Shown: positions 49,339-60,170, counted from the stretch's first letter. The stretch is 64,000 nt of DNA from Romanomermis culicivorax (GCA_963922205.1 CAWUHX010000305.1:248001-312000); one strand, 5' to 3'. Notes: generated from the sequence alone by a model not told the origin. A program made the numbers and translations.

Positions 49339-50121
49339 ATGACTGAGAGCCCTCCTCAAAACGACGTCGTTTTACAGGACAACAATATCGGTCAAAACGG
49401 GCCAGCAGCCTCCCACCGTCGACGTCATCATTCTTCTTCTACAGACTCAGACGATTATAGCGCCAATGATCGTTTAAAAATTTTGATCGACGATAGTGTC
49501 AAAAAACATTTGTCAAAGAAACGACCCACTCCTACAGACGTCGAAAGAATCAACAAAAGACGAAAAAATTCTGGTTTTGCTCAAAAAGCATCGGAAATTT
49601 CGTGGAAACGCCAAGGAAATCGTCGACAGTTCGAATTTAATGAGGAACTTATGAACGATTTGAAAGACCTAAAATATTATTTGAACCGGGATTCGTCCTC
49701 ATCAGGGACCAAGGCATGCGAGATTCTGGAAGATATAGACGATACGATTTTACATCGTCAAAAATTGATTAGAATCGCAGATCGTAGCGAAGGTGGTTGG
49801 AAGACCGCCTTGGAATATGAACACGACGAGTTAGCTGAGGACGACGAAGACGAACGTCGGATTCGATCAGCAGAAAGCCGGGCCCTAAAATCGAAAAAAT
49901 CGTTGTTACGTTTTTCCTCTACAGCCAGTCAAAAAACGGTCCCGATTGGCTGGCGCCGAAACTTCTCTAATGGGGCCACGAATTTCTTCCTCCCGAACCG
50001 TCAGCAAGCCTCGACGTCTACAGCAAAGCCTTGTTTCCAGTGCGGATCGTTCGGTCACTGGAGATCAAATTGCCCCAACCGAAACGAGCCTGGAACGTTC
50101 AGTTCAAGGCAAAGAAATTAA
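49339..50121 (+). CDS. Gag-like protein with CCHC zinc knuckle
   Basis: 260 residues. Residues 25-80 are rich in His, Arg, Ser and Lys. Residues 100-180 are charged and helical. Near the end, residues 232-245 spell CFQCGSFGHWRSNC, a C-x2-C-x4-H-x4-C knuckle used for RNA packaging. It ends in another frame inside the following ORF (176-bp overlap), so the polyprotein probably needs frameshifting or reinitiation. Confidence 0.88.
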   Translation: MTESPPQNDVVLQDNNIGQNGPAASHRRRHHSSSTDSDDYSANDRLKILIDDSVKKHLSKKRPTPTDVERINKRRKNSGFAQKASEISWKRQGNRRQFEFNEELMNDLKDLKYYLNRDSSSSGTKACEILEDIDDTILHRQKLIRIADRSEGGWKTALEYEHDELAEDDEDERRIRSAESRALKSKKSLLRFSSTASQKTVPIGWRRNFSNGATNFFLPNRQQASTSTAKPCFQCGSFGHWRSNCPNRNEPGTFSSRQRN

Positions 50122-52648
50122 ACGTGCATTGCAGGATCACGATTGTAAGTTTACTGTAGACGAATTATGCATTTTTCGATTGTGTGGGATCCTAACAGGA
50201 ATTTCTGATAATTCAGATCTTCTAAGCTTGTGGAGGAAATTGGAATATTTCAATGTTCAAAATCTTAAGAAATCCGTCCCTTTCTGGCGATCTATTCAAG
50301 CCAGTCAGGATCACATCAACATCTTGTCTGAAGGTTATAAATTACCTTTCTCATCTATCCCTTCCTCCAGATATTTCAAGAACAATCGAAGTTCACTCAA
50401 AAATTCAAATTTCGTCTCCCATTCAATTTTAGAGCTGTTGAAAAATGACTGCATCTCCTTGGTTAGTCATAAACCTGCAGTAATCAGCCCTCTCAGTGTT
50501 TCCTCTCAGCGGAATGGTAAGAAACGCCTTATTCTAGACCTTCGTTATGTAAATACTCACCTAACTCCTGTAAGTTTCAAATTAGATGACTACAGAATTG
50601 CATCTCAACTTTGGTCTAGAGACGGTTTCATGTTTTCATTTGACTTGAAAAAAGGCTATTACCACATAAAAATTTCCGAAGAATCCCGTACTTTTCTGGG
50701 TTTTTCTTGGAATTTCGGCCCTAAATCATATTCCTTCGTTTTTAACGTTTTACCTTTTGGCCTCAGTACAGCTCCTTATCTTTTCACGAAGCTGCTTAAG
50801 CCCATAGTTACGTTCCTCAGGTCTGAGGGAATCAAGCTCGTCCTTTACCTAGACGATGGCATTGGTTTTTCTAATGATAAAGCAGTAGCACAGAAACATG
50901 CTTTCTTTGTTAAAGAGACCTTGTTCAAAGCTGGCTTTTCTTTTAACTCGGAAAAATCTATATGGAAGGTCACTCAGTCCCTTACTTGGCTTGGTTTCCA
51001 CATTAATCTTAAGCTATTCCAAATCTCTCTACCGGAGGAGAAAAGACTTTATATCTTAAAGAATTTAGAAAACCTTTCTAATCAAAGTAGTTGCAAAATT
51101 AGATCCCTAGCCTTTTGTGCTGGCTTGATTATCTCAACGTCTCTTGTTCTAGGTAAGTTATCTCTGCTTCGAACAAAAAGCTTTTTTCATCATATCGTTT
51201 CCCACAGTCAGGGACATAATCCTCTATGGGACCATGTGTTCCCCATATCAAAATTTTGCAAAACAGACTTCTTATTTTGGGTCACGTTTTTCACTCAACT
51301 AAAGCCAAAAACATTAGAAACAAAAGATCATATTCCCATCGTTATTATTTTTTCTGATGCCAGCAAAACATCTGCTGCCTCTTTTGTTTATCCAAAAGCC
51401 ATACTCTGCAAAAACCATCATGCATCTCAAGTTCTGGAGGAGATAGAGAAACCCAACAAAATGAAAACAAAAGAAATACGACACCTCTCGAGTAAGGATG
51501 GCAATTTGAATGGCTTTTGTGCCGATGGTCCTTTTTTTGCACGGCCTCTACTAGCACCTGTTGAAAGCGGTTGTTGTGGCAGAAGAGGAAATGACCTCTG
51601 CAAAAATGTGAACGGCCTTTGTGCCAGTGGTCCGTCTATTGCACGGCTTTTGTCTGCGTCTATAGAACGCATTTGGGATGATATGCCAACTGACAGGGAC
51701 GGTTTGTTTCCCAGCGATGCATATGGAGAAAAATTTTTATATGATAAACAGAAAAAAGACTCCTATTCTCATCTCTACCCCTCTCAAAACCAATTTTTTG
51801 ACGATTCAAATTACGACGAAAAAATTTTCGAACTAGTTCAAATTTTGAATAAAGCAATGAAGAAAAACTTCCACAAAACAAATGATGTGAGTAAAATGAT
51901 CGCACATACACAGTGGCAAGGAGAAGCAAAGGAAATGGGCGCCACTTGGCGAGAATTGAAAACCATTGAATATGGGATTGTTTCCTTTGCGGGAAAACTA
52001 AAGAACTGTCGAGTTCTGTGGTTTACGGATAACCAGGCTTTACCTTTCATCTTGAAAAAAGGAAGTATGAAACAGCATATTAATATTCTGTCTATAAAAA
52101 TCTTCGAACTCTGTGAAAGATATAACCTGGAGTTAATGGTACACTGGATACCAAGGAGCATGAATGAATTTGCAGACGCTCTTAGCAGAATAGTTGACTA
52201 CGATGATTGGTCAATAACAAACGAGGTCTTTGAATGGATTGATGCACAATGGGGTCCTCATACAGTTGACAGATTTGCAACTTTTTACAACAGAAAGCTT
52301 CATAGATTCAACTCTCGTTTTTGGAATCCTGGCACAGAGGCTGTAGACTGCTTCACAACTTCTTGGACTCAAGACATCAACTGGCTCGTTCCACCACCTT
52401 ATCTAGTCATAAAAGCCGTTAATTTCGCTCTATCTTGCAGATGTCGAGGTACTCTAGTAATTCCAGAATGGAAAAGTGCACCTTACTGGCCAGTCCTTTT
52501 TCCAACCCTCTTAGAAAGCCATTTCATTCAAGAAATTTTAATTTTGCCAGAATCCAGCATCTCGCTTGTTGCAGCAACACTGGAAAAGAGCATTTTTAAG
52601 CCTTCCCTTTTCAAATCTCGTTTTCTGGCCCTACGTTTTCAGTCTTGA
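49946..52648 (+). CDS. Reverse transcriptase / RNase H of PAT-like element
   Basis: 900-codon open frame overlapping gag; the true start is uncertain. The RT palm has FDLKKGYYHIKI (motif A), LPFGLSTAPYLFTKLL (motif B) and VLYLDDG with YLDD at 301-304 (motif C). RNase H follows: D471 in IIFSDASK, E670 in TWRELKTIE, D in WFTDNQAL, D in NEFADALSR. The D471-E670 distance is about 200 residues, far more than usual, because of an insertion at roughly 490-655 that contains two copies of an NGxCAxGPxxARxL motif (starting 522 and 556). The C-terminal part (DRFATFYNR, FNSRFWNPG) is a conserved region in DIRS and related RT proteins. Confidence 0.9.
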   Translation: MAGAETSLMGPRISSSRTVSKPRRLQQSLVSSADRSVTGDQIAPTETSLERSVQGKEIKRALQDHDCKFTVDELCIFRLCGILTGISDNSDLLSLWRKLEYFNVQNLKKSVPFWRSIQASQDHINILSEGYKLPFSSIPSSRYFKNNRSSLKNSNFVSHSILELLKNDCISLVSHKPAVISPLSVSSQRNGKKRLILDLRYVNTHLTPVSFKLDDYRIASQLWSRDGFMFSFDLKKGYYHIKISEESRTFLGFSWNFGPKSYSFVFNVLPFGLSTAPYLFTKLLKPIVTFLRSEGIKLVLYLDDGIGFSNDKAVAQKHAFFVKETLFKAGFSFNSEKSIWKVTQSLTWLGFHINLKLFQISLPEEKRLYILKNLENLSNQSSCKIRSLAFCAGLIISTSLVLGKLSLLRTKSFFHHIVSHSQGHNPLWDHVFPISKFCKTDFLFWVTFFTQLKPKTLETKDHIPIVIIFSDASKTSAASFVYPKAILCKNHHASQVLEEIEKPNKMKTKEIRHLSSKDGNLNGFCADGPFFARPLLAPVESGCCGRRGNDLCKNVNGLCASGPSIARLLSASIERIWDDMPTDRDGLFPSDAYGEKFLYDKQKKDSYSHLYPSQNQFFDDSNYDEKIFELVQILNKAMKKNFHKTNDVSKMIAHTQWQGEAKEMGATWRELKTIEYGIVSFAGKLKNCRVLWFTDNQALPFILKKGSMKQHINILSIKIFELCERYNLELMVHWIPRSMNEFADALSRIVDYDDWSITNEVFEWIDAQWGPHTVDRFATFYNRKLHRFNSRFWNPGTEAVDCFTTSWTQDINWLVPPPYLVIKAVNFALSCRCRGTLVIPEWKSAPYWPVLFPTLLESHFIQEILILPESSISLVAATLEKSIFKPSLFKSRFLALRFQS

Positions 52649-52663
52649 GCTCAGAAAAATGTA

Positions 52664-52749
52664 CTTTACCTCCTCCTAATAAATTCACGTTTGACTTAGA
52701 ATTTACAAAATAAGTGTTTTATGTTCGGTTGCGTAGCATTAGAACATAA
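52664..52749 (+). repeat. Split direct repeat B1
   Basis: 86 bp, matching 54344-54429. It begins shortly after the RT stop and runs directly into A2. Confidence 0.9.
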
Positions 52750-52946
52750 TTATACTTATTTTGGGTATACTGTAGGAAAACGATGCTCCCTGAGCATCTG
52801 TTCTTTATGAAACAGCGTCAGCTGTTTCTCTCTGCTGCTTCACTTTGGGTGCTTTTTGCTACAGCATAGTCGCTTTTGCTCCTTGGCTCTGCATTTCTCC
52901 TCATATCTCACAAGTGCTACCCAGCTCGGTTTAGCTCATCTCAATT
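52749..52946 (+). repeat. Split direct repeat A2
   Basis: Copy of A1. It is followed by a pyrimidine-rich leader and the recombinase ORF. Confidence 0.92.
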
Positions 52947-53027
52947 CCCACCCACCCTCCCTCTATCTCTTTCTCTCTTCTCTCCCTTAACTTCCTTAAC
53001 TTATCCCTTGTTTTAGACTACTTCGAT

Positions 53028-54011
53028 TTGACTAATTACACAAGCTTGCAACTACTTCTCGGCAATCCCAACCTATCATCACTTCGCTTACATTCGATTC
53101 GCACCGCCATTTTAGCATCACGCTCGCAATCGACCCTTACTGTGTACACATCTCAATTTAAAAAATGGTCAAATTGGGCGATCACCAACAATGTTACAGT
53201 CTTTCCCGCAGATCCACTTGAATTCGCAGCTTTTTTGACAGATAAGACACAATTCCATAGCTCATCCAGTTTAGCCCAAGCACACGCCGCCTTGTGTTGG
53301 TTCCACAAAATCGCGAACTTGCATGCTTTTAGTGACAGCTTCATCATCAAATCAGTGATCGAAGCGGCGCGTCGTCACTGCTCTGCCAAACATAATAGGA
53401 AGGAACCATTCACTCCAGACATAATCCACAGAATTTCAGTCTTTTGTACGGACAATCCTAGCCTGGCCAATCTACGCCTTTTAGCCATGGTCACTCTGGG
53501 TTATGCTGGTTTTCTTCGAATTAGAGAAATCCTAAATTTGCGAGCTAGCGATATCTTATTCGGATCATCCTCATTTACAGTAAAAATTCGTCAAAGCAAG
53601 ACAGATGTCTACCGGACAGGATCTACTATAACAATTCCTAAAGTACCTCATCTTTCTTGCCCTTTTACGGCACTCCTCAATTATTTCCACACGGCAAAGA
53701 TATTGCCTATTTCCGAACAACTACTGTTTCGAGCCATTTCCAAAAGTCACAATCATGAGCAGTTGAAATCATCCCAGCCACTTTCATATGGTAGATTCAG
53801 GGAACAGCTCCTGAATACTTTGGAAACGCTGCAGATGGATGCAAGCAAGTTTGGCACTCACAGTTTGCGATCAGGAGGTGCTACAGCAGCAGCAGCTGCA
53901 GGTGTTCCAGATCACGTAATCCAGATACAAGGGCGGTGGAAGACCGAATTTTGTAGAAACATGTACATTAAAAAAGGCGTTCAAATGAACAGCTTGTCTA
54001 AAATATTTTGA
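53028..54011 (+). CDS. Tyrosine recombinase of PAT-like element
   Basis: 327 residues. The N-terminal part is a core-binding-like helical domain (STLTVYTSQFKKWSNWAI). The catalytic domain has GYAGFLRIREILNL (Arg I), HSLRSG (H278-x2-R281), GRW (residues 302-304) and the nucleophile Tyr313 in RNMYIKKG. All expected residues of the R-H-R-H/W-Y set are present, so it may be active. It would resolve or integrate the cDNA circle. It lies between A2 and B2 rather than upstream of B1. Confidence 0.9.
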   Translation: MTNYTSLQLLLGNPNLSSLRLHSIRTAILASRSQSTLTVYTSQFKKWSNWAITNNVTVFPADPLEFAAFLTDKTQFHSSSSLAQAHAALCWFHKIANLHAFSDSFIIKSVIEAARRHCSAKHNRKEPFTPDIIHRISVFCTDNPSLANLRLLAMVTLGYAGFLRIREILNLRASDILFGSSSFTVKIRQSKTDVYRTGSTITIPKVPHLSCPFTALLNYFHTAKILPISEQLLFRAISKSHNHEQLKSSQPLSYGRFREQLLNTLETLQMDASKFGTHSLRSGGATAAAAAGVPDHVIQIQGRWKTEFCRNMYIKKGVQMNSLSKIF

Positions 54012-54343
54012 TCAATTTCTCTTCTCTGAGGTTGTGTATAAATATCCCCCTTTCTCTTTTAGATTTGAGCCGGCTAAATTTATGTTTCTTCTAGCAGTAC
54101 GCCCACGCTTGAAAATAAAGTTTTGCGATTCAGTTTTTCTCTTTTCCCGTTAAATTGGTTCATCAACATTACACAGAGATTTCAACAGGACGCGGCGTCA
54201 TATTTCTTATCAAAGAATTTTGTTTTGTCTGTTATTGCATTTCCTTTTTCACATCATTGGTTTGAGCGTTTTTGTAGATTGTTTCATGTACATTACGATT
54301 GTAAAGTGCGACATACTGTAGCCTAAAGGCCACCCCCTACCTC

Positions 54344-54429
54344 CTTTACCTCCTCCTAATAAATTCACGTTTGACTTAGAATTTACAAAATAAGTGTTTT
54401 ATGTTCGGTTGCGTAGCATTAGAACATAA
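54344..54429 (+). repeat. Split direct repeat B2
   Basis: Matches B1. It ends at the right boundary of the element, where sequence becomes an A-run and then unrelated DNA. Confidence 0.9.
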
Positions 54430-54566
54430 AAAAAATTTTTTCGGCGTCCATCGCGATTCCAAAAATAGATCACGTATAACTTTATGCAAATTAAACTGCC
54501 TTTTCGAACTGAATTTTTGAAAACTCAGTCACTAAAATTTTGTGAAAGTACTGTGAACACCTTAAA

Positions 54567-54941
54567 ATGAATTTCGGCGAAGCGCATTATGCTTTAAATC
54601 ATTCTCTAATAGCGCGTCTAATTTCTTATGCAAATCCGTTAAATTCCAATGAAATTTATCAATTTCGTAAAAAATCGCAAAGAGAACTTAGTGATGGAAG
54701 TATTAACGAATATTGGATATGCTTACAATGCGAAAAAATTCTCAAAATTCGTGGGAAAGAAGAAAATGAATTGTATTCTACGATCGTCATCAAAAATGAT
54801 TTGATACTGAAGAATCCCATCGATGGGCATCACAGCGATTGTGAATATCGCTGCGCTTTTGAACCCCACCCAAGCCCACGCGTTTCTTCATTATATGCGC
54901 CATTGTATTGGCAAAAAAGCTCGCATTGTGATTTACAATGA
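54567..54941 (+). CDS. Small CxxC...GHxxxC finger protein
   Basis: 124 residues with no introns. Residues about 50-95 read YWICLQCEKI, a basic and charged stretch, and LKNPIDGHHSDCEYR. The C-x2-C ... H-x3-C spacing fits a single zinc-binding finger. The same pattern occurs in the fragment at 9203-9540. Such fingers (FLYWCH-like) are often transposon-derived DNA-binding modules in nematodes. The remainder has no recognised domain. It starts at the Met following a 'aacaccttaaa' leader, with upstream stops. It could be a host gene or part of the element bounded by the 48900 and 55528 arrays. Confidence 0.55.
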   Translation: MNFGEAHYALNHSLIARLISYANPLNSNEIYQFRKKSQRELSDGSINEYWICLQCEKILKIRGKEENELYSTIVIKNDLILKNPIDGHHSDCEYRCAFEPHPSPRVSSLYAPLYWQKSSHCDLQ

Positions 54942-55527
54942 ATAAGATGAAAACGATTATGAGTAAAAATAAATGATTCTGACGATTAAAAATGAAAACT
55001 TGTCGTATTAATGCACGCTTAGATATGGTCAAAAAAGTACGACACATGGCCACCTTCTGAAAGGTCAACAAAGAAAACAAATCAATAGAAATTTTAAAAT
55101 GCATATTTTCCAGAAGATGTTACAGAGTATTAGGTAGATTAGGGTCAAAACTAGGATTTTCTTTTTTATTTCTGTTAACATACTCGTATTTTCCATTTAA
55201 TTACATTTACGTGCATTTTTCTGGCCCTATTTCTGTCTCACTTCACCGTCTCTCTGCTCTTGTTTTTCCGTCTCATTATTCTGCATCTTTTTCTGAGTAA
55301 ACACACTACAGGCCTTGATTTGGTCAAAATTTTGCGACATGCTATACAAAAAATATGTTTGAAAGCATGTAAAAAAGATACTGAAAAAATACCATTTAAA
55401 AAAGGCGGTTCCGGGACATCCCTATAGTCCAGTATGTCAATGAGTACGTCAATAAGTCTTTAAGACACCCTCTATGATGAACTAGTAAGTCCAAAACGAA
55501 CACAAGACAAAAAAGACTGACTACTAT

Positions 55528-55680
55528 GCACTTGCTGCGCTTTTGAAATTTTTTGCTGCGCTTTTGAAACACTTGCTGCGCTTTTGAAATTTTCGGCTGC
55601 GCTTTTGAAACGCTTGCTGCGCTTTTGAACCGGCTGCTCTTTTGAAACAGGCTGCGCTTTTGAACCCGCTGCGCTTTTGA
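55528..55680 (-). repeat. TTCAAAAGCGCAGCA word array, reverse
   Basis: About eight copies of TGCTGCGCTTTTGAA or shortened forms, tandem with 2-8 bp spacers. It is the reverse complement of the word at 48900-49035. The two arrays bracket 6.5 kb containing the PAT-like element and the small finger protein. Confidence 0.8.
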
Positions 55681-55689
55681 CTCCCATTC

Positions 55690-57690
55690 GAATTTTCAGG
55701 CTGAACGTTGCTTTTGACGATCTGCTCCGTTGCCTAAGAAAAGGCAATGGGCCAAAAATGGCCCTTTACTGGCCGAAATTACGTCGCGCCACCAAGGCTG
55801 CCAGACGGAAACGCCGCCTGTATCAGTGTTTTCCACTGAGGTCAAGCAACACTGCAATTTTGAAAGAAGCTAGGTTACGTATCTTTCCAAAAATCGACGT
55901 CCGCTGGTCGTTTTTATAATCAAAGTTTTCTGCCCGACAAAGCTCGCTTCTAGTTTTGTGTGCTTTGAAAATTTATAGCGGATAAAAGAGACTTATGATG
56001 ATAGGGACGTATAGTTGCGTTTCCTGTTTCTTCATTTTCTCTCTCTCACTCTCTCTATAATCCGACATTGTAAAAATTGGTACGGCGTAGTGAAGAAGAG
56101 TCAGAAAAAAGTTTCTTCTATATATTACGTGAGGCTATTGCATAATCGATATTTTCCCAAATTAGCATAGCTACAGCGCCCAATTTGACGTCGTTAAGAA
56201 GCCAAGATAATTTGTTCATACTTTTTCCTCCATTCGTTTCCCATAGCGACGAGATTTATTTCTTTTTTTCTCAGTTTAAAAAAAACAAACATTTGTCGAA
56301 AGCGTCGAAATTGGATTTTTTGTGATAAGCGTAAGAAATAAATGTATTTTATTGTGTCTGTTTCCGCTCTTTCATGTTTTTGATGCGGAATTCGGCTAAA
56401 CTTTTGTGCTTTTAAGCTTTTGCTCAAATAAAATTGTATAAGTCTAAAATGTTCTGATAGTTGTGTTTAGATAATTATCTATTGTTTATTTTTTACGCTT
56501 CTCGGAATCATAATTCAATTTTTTTGGACCGAGAAATGACGTCTTACATTCCTCCTGGAAAAATTCCAACTTCCAGACTACGGCAAACAGGGCACCATTA
56601 GATAGATCTCATTGAAATCTTTACAACTTAAAATGTTGTAGATCTTCCTTTTCGATGAAGTTATGAACTACTAAAATCTTATTGATTTTCTTTAAATTCT
56701 CCTTAGTAACTTCGAAACGTTCTCAGCTAGCCATCATTGTCCATAATCAAATTTATGTTCTCGAAATTGCATATGTGTGACTGCCGTCATCCGCTAGCAA
56801 TTATTTGAAGGAACGTTTTCCACTTTCGAAATGACAATGTAGCATAACCTCAATATTTATCATTTATAAATGAGAGTTTTAGGCCGCCTGTTGGACGTCT
56901 ATCAATGTTTCAGCATCGCATAAGGAGGTAAAATGTGTCGTTCCTCGAAACACCCATCATATCATATATAACTTTCTTTTAAGAAGATAAAAAGGAAAAA
57001 AAATTGTTGCCCCGCCTAGCGTAGCGTGTTAGTTCGAGCGAAATTGATTTATATCATCATCCATTCTGCGAATGATTAGGTATACATGTTAAGCTGGACT
57101 AATTTTCTTTTCGCTATAGAATAAACTAATAATAGATTTTGTTGTCGCTGATGGGCTCATTATTGCGAATTCGAATTTTTTGTTGATTGTTTTTTATGTT
57201 TTGTGCTTCAAGCCAAATGCACGTTTCGTCCTTCTAAGGAATAGTTGGGATTTCAGCGAGTATATATAGACACCAAAATACTGTAGAACGTTTATCTCGT
57301 CATGTACCAATTGTAGTGTCGCTATGGCTGTTCATTTAGCTTTTGTTTCAGGAAATCTTGGGTAAGATGAAACATGTATAAGTTATAGCCATTGAATGTA
57401 TGAGTGCCCTGGCCGGGAAGATTACATTTGCATATTCATTAAATATTAATCGGCCCCTGGAATTCAGAATTACTTATCTCAATATCGTGATGAATATATC
57501 ATGTATTCAATAGCATACTGTACTTGTGTTACAAAACTAGGTCGTCAAACTCGATAAGACTTGGCACTTTATATAAGTAATAAAATGCACTTGGTCCTTT
57601 GTTCAGAGAGTTCCTACGAGGAAACATTTCCAATTAGTTCTATAATTTCTTTTGCTGTGGATTCCATAGGCCACGGCAAATGGAGCATTG
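55690..57690. other. Long intergenic stretch, nothing recognised
   Basis: An 80-residue ORF at 55677-55919 (Arg/Lys-rich) has no support. The rest is AT-rich with no repeat boundary, exon or RNA gene I can identify. Confidence 0.45.
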
Positions 57691-57699
57691 TTATATTAG

Positions 57700-58420
57700 C
57701 CGTTTTTCCCGTACGTGTAACGGATATCCGGGGCTGCGGGAAGTAGCAGAGCGACTTTTCGGTTCAGGATTGCCCAAACATTCAGGGGGTCATTGAAAGA
57801 CAAAAATTTTAATTTTCTAGCCCAAAAAGTCCAAAAATTGAAATTTTTGTCTAAAAAACCATGAAAATATGCATTTATGGCACAAGGCATACCTGTGCAT
57901 TCTGGGGGAGGGTGCTCCCCTACCAGGCCCACGGATTTTGAGAAGATAACCATTTACTTTCCGGATTTTTTGAATCATACGTGACTTGTTACCAATCCTT
58001 TTTACCTAGAAATCTGCTTTACTTGCACTTTTTGACAGAAGCCCAATTACTAAAAGAGGATTTTGACTGTTCAAGCTTTCTCTGCTGCTCGGGTATGCTT
58101 AGAAAAAACAGTATTTACTACCCTAACAAAATCTAAGTTAAACCCTCCCAAGCTGACTGACCATGCACAGGTTTGGCGCGAAGCACAAAAAAATTTGGCA
58201 TAGTTGATCATTTTTTTAAAAATGACGATTTTCTGCTAAAAATTGAACTTTTTCACTATTTTTCGACCATAAGGTTGGGGGTTCCTTTTGCTTGCCCTTT
58301 TCAGCTATATTACCGACAAATCTCGGGAGTGTCGTATATGGCCATATAACCGAAGATTTCTTAGAGGTCCTTATGGCACTTACGCTCCAATTGCGTGCAT
58401 GATTTTTCGTGTGGGTTATC
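57700..58420. repeat. Two diverged G-rich MITE-like repeats
   Basis: About 57715-57945 has a 'ggatatccggggctgcggg' start, an A-rich core and a CATACCTGTGCATTCTGGGGGAGG end. About 58150-58400 carries 'ggcgcgaagcac' and 'aattgcgtgcatg'. Both resemble the 18600-19005 repeat. Confidence 0.45.
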
Positions 58421-59062
58421 TTTACATTAAAATTTGCATAAACGTGGTAAATAATTCAAACCTTGCCCATAGCCGATTTCTCCAACCAGCCAATAGTATT
58501 TGATGCAAAACATGCATTATCTTGAAAAAGTGCAATAATGCTCATGTGACGAATCAGCAACCTCTAATAGTTTCTAGAATACGTATTTGTGACCTTCGGT
58601 GAATATTGAAAGATTATAACTCTGAATCAGTGTTGAGTTAGAGTTCCGTCACATTAGTTACTTTTTTGATATAGAGCTGATCAAACCTGACTACTTGCAT
58701 GTTTAAATCTTTTGTGCTTCCTTAGATCAAGTATAGGCCAAATTTCTATTATTTTTTGCAAATTTATACAATTTCATCGTACTGAACTTTTAACGATCGA
58801 TTCAAATTTTGATTTAAAGTCTTCGCAATGGCGTCAAAATAGTAATTACATAACTCAGGATGCATGACGTTCGATATCAACTATTATTCTGCCAAATTGG
58901 AAGTGAACAACGCTTATTCACTTATTGCTTGCTAAGCACGGTTGTAAACTTTTCAGCTTGCTTATTGGCCGATGATTTCATGTTTATTCATTGATGTCGC
59001 TCTCGTATCGGTTGCTGCTTATAAATTCTAATTAATGGATTAGCAACCTAATTAGCGCTAAT

Positions 59063-59188
59063 ATGCCCAAAAAGAAGGGCAAAGATAGCAATAAGGATAA
59101 TGACGAATTAGTCAAGAAGACTATTGATCAACAAGCTAACTTGATTAAAGATCATTTGTCGAAGATTACGGCTGAGAAAAGTGTTGAA
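59063..59188 (+). CDS. Lysine-rich coding exon, possible PDE4 first exon
   Basis: ATG at 59063 opens 42 codons (MPKKKGKDSNKDNDELVKK, then a short helical segment) up to a good GTAAGT donor. It ends in phase 0. The acceptor TTAATCTAG at 61331-61339 gives an in-frame, open continuation (KIDFLQTAAM) into the PDE4 exon at 61340, so it may be the 5' exon of that gene or of an isoform. It could also belong to an unrelated gene. Codon use looks genuine. Confidence 0.5.
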
Positions 59189-59429
59189 GTAAGTTACTTC
59201 TGTATGTAGTTTAGTACATAGGTTTACATTTGGATTCAATGTCCAAATATTTAACATCATCAGTTTGTATGTATCTTTATTAGTTTTATTCATTCTAGTT
59301 GTTTGCATGTATTTTCTTTTCAACTGCAATCCTCGTATCTCTCATCGGTTGCTTGTAGTAACCTTTTTGTCTGATTTTTTAAAGTTTGTCACGTTTTTTA
59401 ATCCCATTTGCTTCTTTTTTGTTTCATCT

Positions 59430-59725
59430 TGTAGACTAGGTATCATCCCAGTAGGTCGGCTATCCCAGTAAGTCAACCATCCCAGTAGGTTGACCAGCGA
59501 TATAATCATCATTTTTTCAGGCAAAATTTCCAGTACTTCTATCGTTCCAGTAAGTCGACTATAATGATAAGTCCAAAGTCCACGGCAGTCTAATGATCAA
59601 AATTCGCGAGATCAGATTGCTTTCAGGGCTTAGGCTTATGTAAAAAGAAAAAGATTGCAGTACAGTCGAGTTTCTGAAACATTCTATCTAGTGGGACAGC
59701 CGACTTAGTGGCGCACAATCGTAAA
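59430..59725. repeat. Inverted CCCAGTAGGTCGACC word arrays
   Basis: About four variants of TATCCCAGTAGGTCGRC run from 59445 to 59565, and the complement (TAGTGGGACAGCCGACTTAGTGG) is at 59689-59711. This is a small version of the word-array-ended element type, about 0.3 kb long. Confidence 0.5.
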
Positions 59726-59749
59726 TTAAGATCTAGATCAAACGGTTTC

Positions 59750-60170
59750 AGACCATACATGCATGTGGGGGGGGGGGTTTGACCCCCAGCAGACTTTTAT
59801 TGACCACCAGCAGATTTGAATTTTCCAGCAATTATTGAAAAGATGACGAAGAAAAATGAGCAAGAGAGAAGAGAAAGTCGAGATAAAAATGGAAATGATG
59901 CTGTAGTTTGACCATTTTTCTAAACAAATCATACTTGATTAAAAAAATGTAACATGAAAACCTGAAATAGTGGTGTCTAAGCAAGTAATTTAACATATGT
60001 GACTAATACACATTGAAAAATATGCTGCTTGGATGTTAGAAGACTTTCTGAGACCTTTCTTTTCGTTATCAAGAACGAAAAAAATTTTTGTATACCACTC
60101 CCTGTCCTGGCTGACCCCCAGCAGAATTTCTGTGCTGTGCATGTATGTTTCAGACCATACACCCCTGCAG
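59750..60170. repeat. G-run repeat with CAGACCATAC ends
   Basis: TTTCAGACCATACATGCATG followed by a G-run starts at about 59746, and TTTCAGACCATACACCCC is at about 60147. CCCCAGCAGA words occur at both ends (59785, 60115). It is probably a MITE with a 'gtttcagacc' target duplication or a local duplication. Confidence 0.4.

Larger units (their letters stand above)
49136..54429 (+). mobile_element. PAT/DIRS-like tyrosine-recombinase retrotransposon, nearly intact
   Basis: Split direct repeats are present: A1 49141-49338 is repeated as A2 52749-52946, and B1 52664-52749 is repeated as B2 54344-54429, with B1 and A2 abutting. Between A1 and B1 lie gag and an RT/RNase H ORF that overlaps it. Between A2 and B2 lies a tyrosine recombinase. 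Having a YR in place of a DDE integrase, and split repeats in place of LTRs, is diagnostic of the DIRS order (PAT and Ngaro types). No target duplication is seen, as expected for YR integration through a circle. Near-identity of the repeat pairs indicates a recent insertion. Confidence 0.93.
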
